Shown piece after piece: positions 6,277-7,100 of a stretch of 7,100 nucleotides of DNA. Each line of letters begins with the position of its first letter. Position 1 is the first letter of the stretch. Position numbers and translations under genes: made by a program. The DNA lies in assembly GCA_030916685.1 (NCBI GenBank), contig JAUPWD010000031.1:1-7100 (forward strand), read 5' to 3'. The stretch is from Patescibacteria group bacterium (GTDB lineage Bacteria > Patescibacteria > Paceibacteria > Moranbacterales > UBA1568). The notes below the pieces were generated by a model. That model saw nothing but the letters and a program-made list of their open reading frames with translations. It did not search any database and had not been told where the DNA came from.

Positions 6277-6316
6277 AGTATACACCTAAAAAATACCCCT
6301 CGCGCTTTCTTGTCAA
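6277..6316 (-). promoter_or_regulatory. Promoter elements upstream of the DUF4383-like gene
   Basis: On the minus strand a perfect -35 TTGACA (6316-6311) and a good -10 TATACT (6282-6277) are 28 bases apart, 11 more than the usual 17. At closer spacing to the TTGACA only TATTTT (15 bases) is available. GTGTATACT here is identical to the -10 region of the RRM gene (6873-6865), which supports it as a true -10. If used, it gives a leader of about 90 bases. Confidence 0.4.
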
Positions 6317-6334
6317 GCGGAAAATGATGCGGGA

Positions 6335-6454
6335 GGATTTGCGTAATTGAATGAGATTCAAGGCATGGAGGAATCAATGACGGAAGCGTATGCAGTTACG
6401 CTGACGGCAATGCGGAGGCTCCACAACGCAGAAGTTCATCAATTACAAAAATCC
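6335..6454. other. Multi-hairpin element bounded by inverted repeats
   Basis: This holds most of the gene-free stretch 6180-6500. Its ends form a 16-base imperfect inverted repeat: GGATTT (6335-6340) with AAATCC (6449-6454), two mismatches, then GTAATTGA (6343-6350) with TCAATTAC (6439-6446). Inside are three hairpins in a row: GATTC / GAATC (6355-6359 with 6371-6375); AGCGTA / TACGCT (6385-6390 with 6397-6402) flanked by direct TGACGG repeats (6378-6383 and 6402-6407); and TGCG / CGCA (6411-6414 with 6427-6430) enclosing GAG / CTC. The layout is an outer stem with three branches, as in a structured RNA or a small non-autonomous mobile element. No family is recognised and the strand is unknown. 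A 33-codon plus-strand reading frame (6377-6478) with GGAGG five bases upstream overlaps it. Confidence 0.4.
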
Positions 6455-6460
6455 GACAAG

Positions 6461-6493
6461 AAAAACAAAAGCCCCTGACTTTCATCAGAGGCT
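6461..6493 (-). terminator. Intrinsic terminator of the RRM gene
   Basis: On the minus strand AGCCTCTGA / TCAGGGGCT (6493-6485 with 6478-6470), 9 bp with one T-G pair and a 6-base loop, followed by TTTGTTTTT. It begins 8 bases after the stop codon. Confidence 0.85.
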
Positions 6494-6500
6494 ATCTGTC

Positions 6501-6788
6501 TTACCAGCGCTGTTGCGTATCGTCCCGGCGTGGTGGACGCTCGGCGAGTGGGCGAGCTTCGTTGACTACGAGCTTGCGTCCGTCGAGTTCCTTGCCATTC
6601 CAGAAGTCGATCGCTGCATCCACCTTATCATCCGCTACTTCAACGAATCCGAAACCGCGTGAGCGATTCGTCATCCGATCCATAACGACGCTTGCTGACT
6701 CAACCGGGCAGACCTGCTCGAAAGCAGCGCGGAGGCTATCATCAGTAGTGTTATAAGAGAGGTTGCCAACGTACAATTTCTTTGCCAT
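6501..6788 (-). CDS. Single-RRM RNA-binding protein
   Basis: Small RNA-recognition-motif protein of the type found in cyanobacteria and other bacteria, where such proteins bind single-stranded RNA and are often cold-induced. The 95-residue product has RNP2 LYVGNL (5-10) and RNP1 RGFGFVEV (44-51), with the aromatic residues Y6, F46 and F48 in the RNA-contact positions. The order is beta-alpha-beta-beta-alpha-beta and the domain ends near residue 79 (KLVVNEA). The tail (80-95) is short, rich in Arg and Pro, and lacks the glycine-rich extension of some relatives. There is no strong Shine-Dalgarno (TAGAGAT directly precedes the ATG). It has its own promoter (6865-6892), a leader of about 70 bases with a hairpin, and a terminator, so it is monocistronic. 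The RNA targets cannot be told from sequence. Confidence 0.92.
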   Translation of the reverse strand: MAKKLYVGNLSYNTTDDSLRAAFEQVCPVESASVVMDRMTNRSRGFGFVEVADDKVDAAIDFWNGKELDGRKLVVNEARPLAERPPRRDDTQQRW

Positions 6789-6829
6789 ATCTCTACTAAA
6801 CTGTCTTCATTAACTTGTAAGCCGACCAA

Positions 6830-6846
6830 CTTTTCGTCCCGAAAAG
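6830..6846 (-). promoter_or_regulatory. Hairpin in the RRM gene leader
   Basis: Perfect 7-bp stem CTTTTCG / CGAAAAG with the 3-base loop GGA on the minus strand. It lies within the expected leader, about 40 bases before the ATG, and has no following T tract, so it is not a terminator. It could be a control or stability element. Confidence 0.5.
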
Positions 6847-6864
6847 AATCCTTACAACACTTCC

Positions 6865-6892
6865 AGTATACACGAAACCAAGAAAATATCAA
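6865..6892 (-). promoter_or_regulatory. Sigma-70 promoter of the RRM gene
   Basis: On the minus strand TTGATA (6892-6887), a 16-base spacer, and TATACT (6870-6865). Each hexamer matches five of six consensus bases. Transcription would start near 6858. Confidence 0.75.
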
Positions 6893-6937
6893 GGGTCAGG
6901 GAAGAAATCCAGCTACCAAGAGCTTACCATTTAAATG

Positions 6938-7009
6938 TGTCCTCGCGTGGAATCGAACCACGATTTCCTCCTTCGGAGGGAGATGTCTTATCCATTATAC
7001 GACGAGGAC
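6938..7009 (-). tRNA. tRNA-Arg(CCG)
   Basis: tRNA of 72 bases. Seen: acceptor GTCCTCG / CGAGGAC, anticodon loop CTCCGAA with anticodon CCG, anticodon stem TCTCC / GGAGG (one T-G pair), variable loop AAAT, T stem CGTGG / CCACG with loop TTCGATT, discriminator A. The D loop AATGGATA has A at the expected position 20, an arginine identity base. It reads CGG. CCA is not encoded (the next bases are CAT). In the D stem GTAT / AGAC the third pair is A12-G23, a mismatch. No clear promoter is seen in the 91 bases upstream and no T-rich terminator downstream, so it may be part of a longer transcript entering from the right. Confidence 0.94.
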
Positions 7010-7011
7010 CC

Positions 7012-7035
7012 CTTCGTCACTCGCTTCATCACTTC
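7012..7035. repeat. Short tandem repeat, 12-base unit
   Basis: CTTCGTCAC-TCG followed by CTTCATCAC-TTC: two 12-base units whose first nine bases differ at one position. It lies between the tRNA-Arg 5' end and the palindrome. Confidence 0.5.
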
Positions 7036-7054
7036 CTGCCTACCGGCAGGCAGG
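7035..7054. repeat. 20-base GC-rich palindrome
   Basis: CCTGCCTACC followed directly by GGCAGGCAGG: a near-perfect palindrome with one mismatched position (A7042). It can form a stem CCTGCC / GGCAGG. There is no T tract, so it is not an intrinsic terminator. I recall nearly identical palindromes scattered between genes in Patescibacteria genomes; that is memory, not a search. Confidence 0.6.
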
Positions 7055-7100
7055 CGTTCTATGCGCTTGGCAGGACCTCCCTCGACTAAATCTTTATCGT

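Noticed and set aside
6184..6363. 59-codon minus-strand frame from a TTG (ending ...RRAHCLIFNVS) upstream of the DUF4383-like gene
   Set aside because: It runs through the promoter elements and the terminator-like hairpin, has no ATG and no ribosome binding site.
6335..6454. Integron attC site
   Set aside because: The size and imperfect palindrome fit loosely, but no proper GTTRRRY / RYYYAAC core pair is present and there is no cassette or integrase.

Overview
The window has roughly balanced base composition, small densely packed genes, the standard genetic code (TAA, TAG and TGA all end genes here), tRNAs without an encoded CCA end, and few Shine-Dalgarno sites. It also carries a small CxxC...CxxC zinc-ribbon protein of a kind I recall from Patescibacteria (CPR/Parcubacteria) genomes and a GC-rich CCTGCC/GGCAGG palindrome I associate with the same group. 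I therefore lean towards a Patescibacteria genome, but this rests on memory of gene families, not on a search.

Left part (1-1251, minus strand): a short edge region with an extended -10 promoter pointing out of the window, a terminator, the ribosomal protein L25/TL5/CTC gene, and upstream of it in the same direction a probable membrane-anchored zinc-ribbon protein of unknown function. Middle part (1252-4626, plus strand): a divergent promoter region with a good sigma-70 site, a full-length ClpC-type AAA+ unfoldase (N domain, two ATPase modules, UVR-like linker, IGF ClpP-docking tripeptide), an AT-rich spacer with no obvious terminator, and a ComF-family phosphoribosyltransferase with an N-terminal zinc-finger region. 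The latter two may be co-transcribed. Then (4627-5583, plus) a 176-base leader region and a stand-alone EAL-domain protein that keeps its catalytic residues but has an altered loop 6, ending in a strong terminator.

Right part (5584-7100, minus strand): a tRNA-Ser(GCU) with its own promoter and a terminator placed back to back with that of the EAL gene; a four-helix DUF4383-like membrane protein with an internal duplication; a 321-base gene-free stretch with a terminator-like hairpin in the leader of that gene and a multi-hairpin, inverted-repeat-bounded element of about 120 bases; a single-domain RRM RNA-binding protein with a clear promoter and a hairpin in its leader; and a tRNA-Arg(CCG) preceded by a palindrome and a short tandem repeat.

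Most of the window is housekeeping: translation (L25, two tRNAs), protein quality control (ClpC), RNA binding (RRM) and possibly DNA uptake (ComF). I see no defence system, CRISPR array, transposase or phage gene. The items most worth a second look are the altered EAL protein, the structured 6335-6454 element, the mismatched anticodon stem of tRNA-Ser, and the CtsR-like heptad overlapping the clpC promoter.
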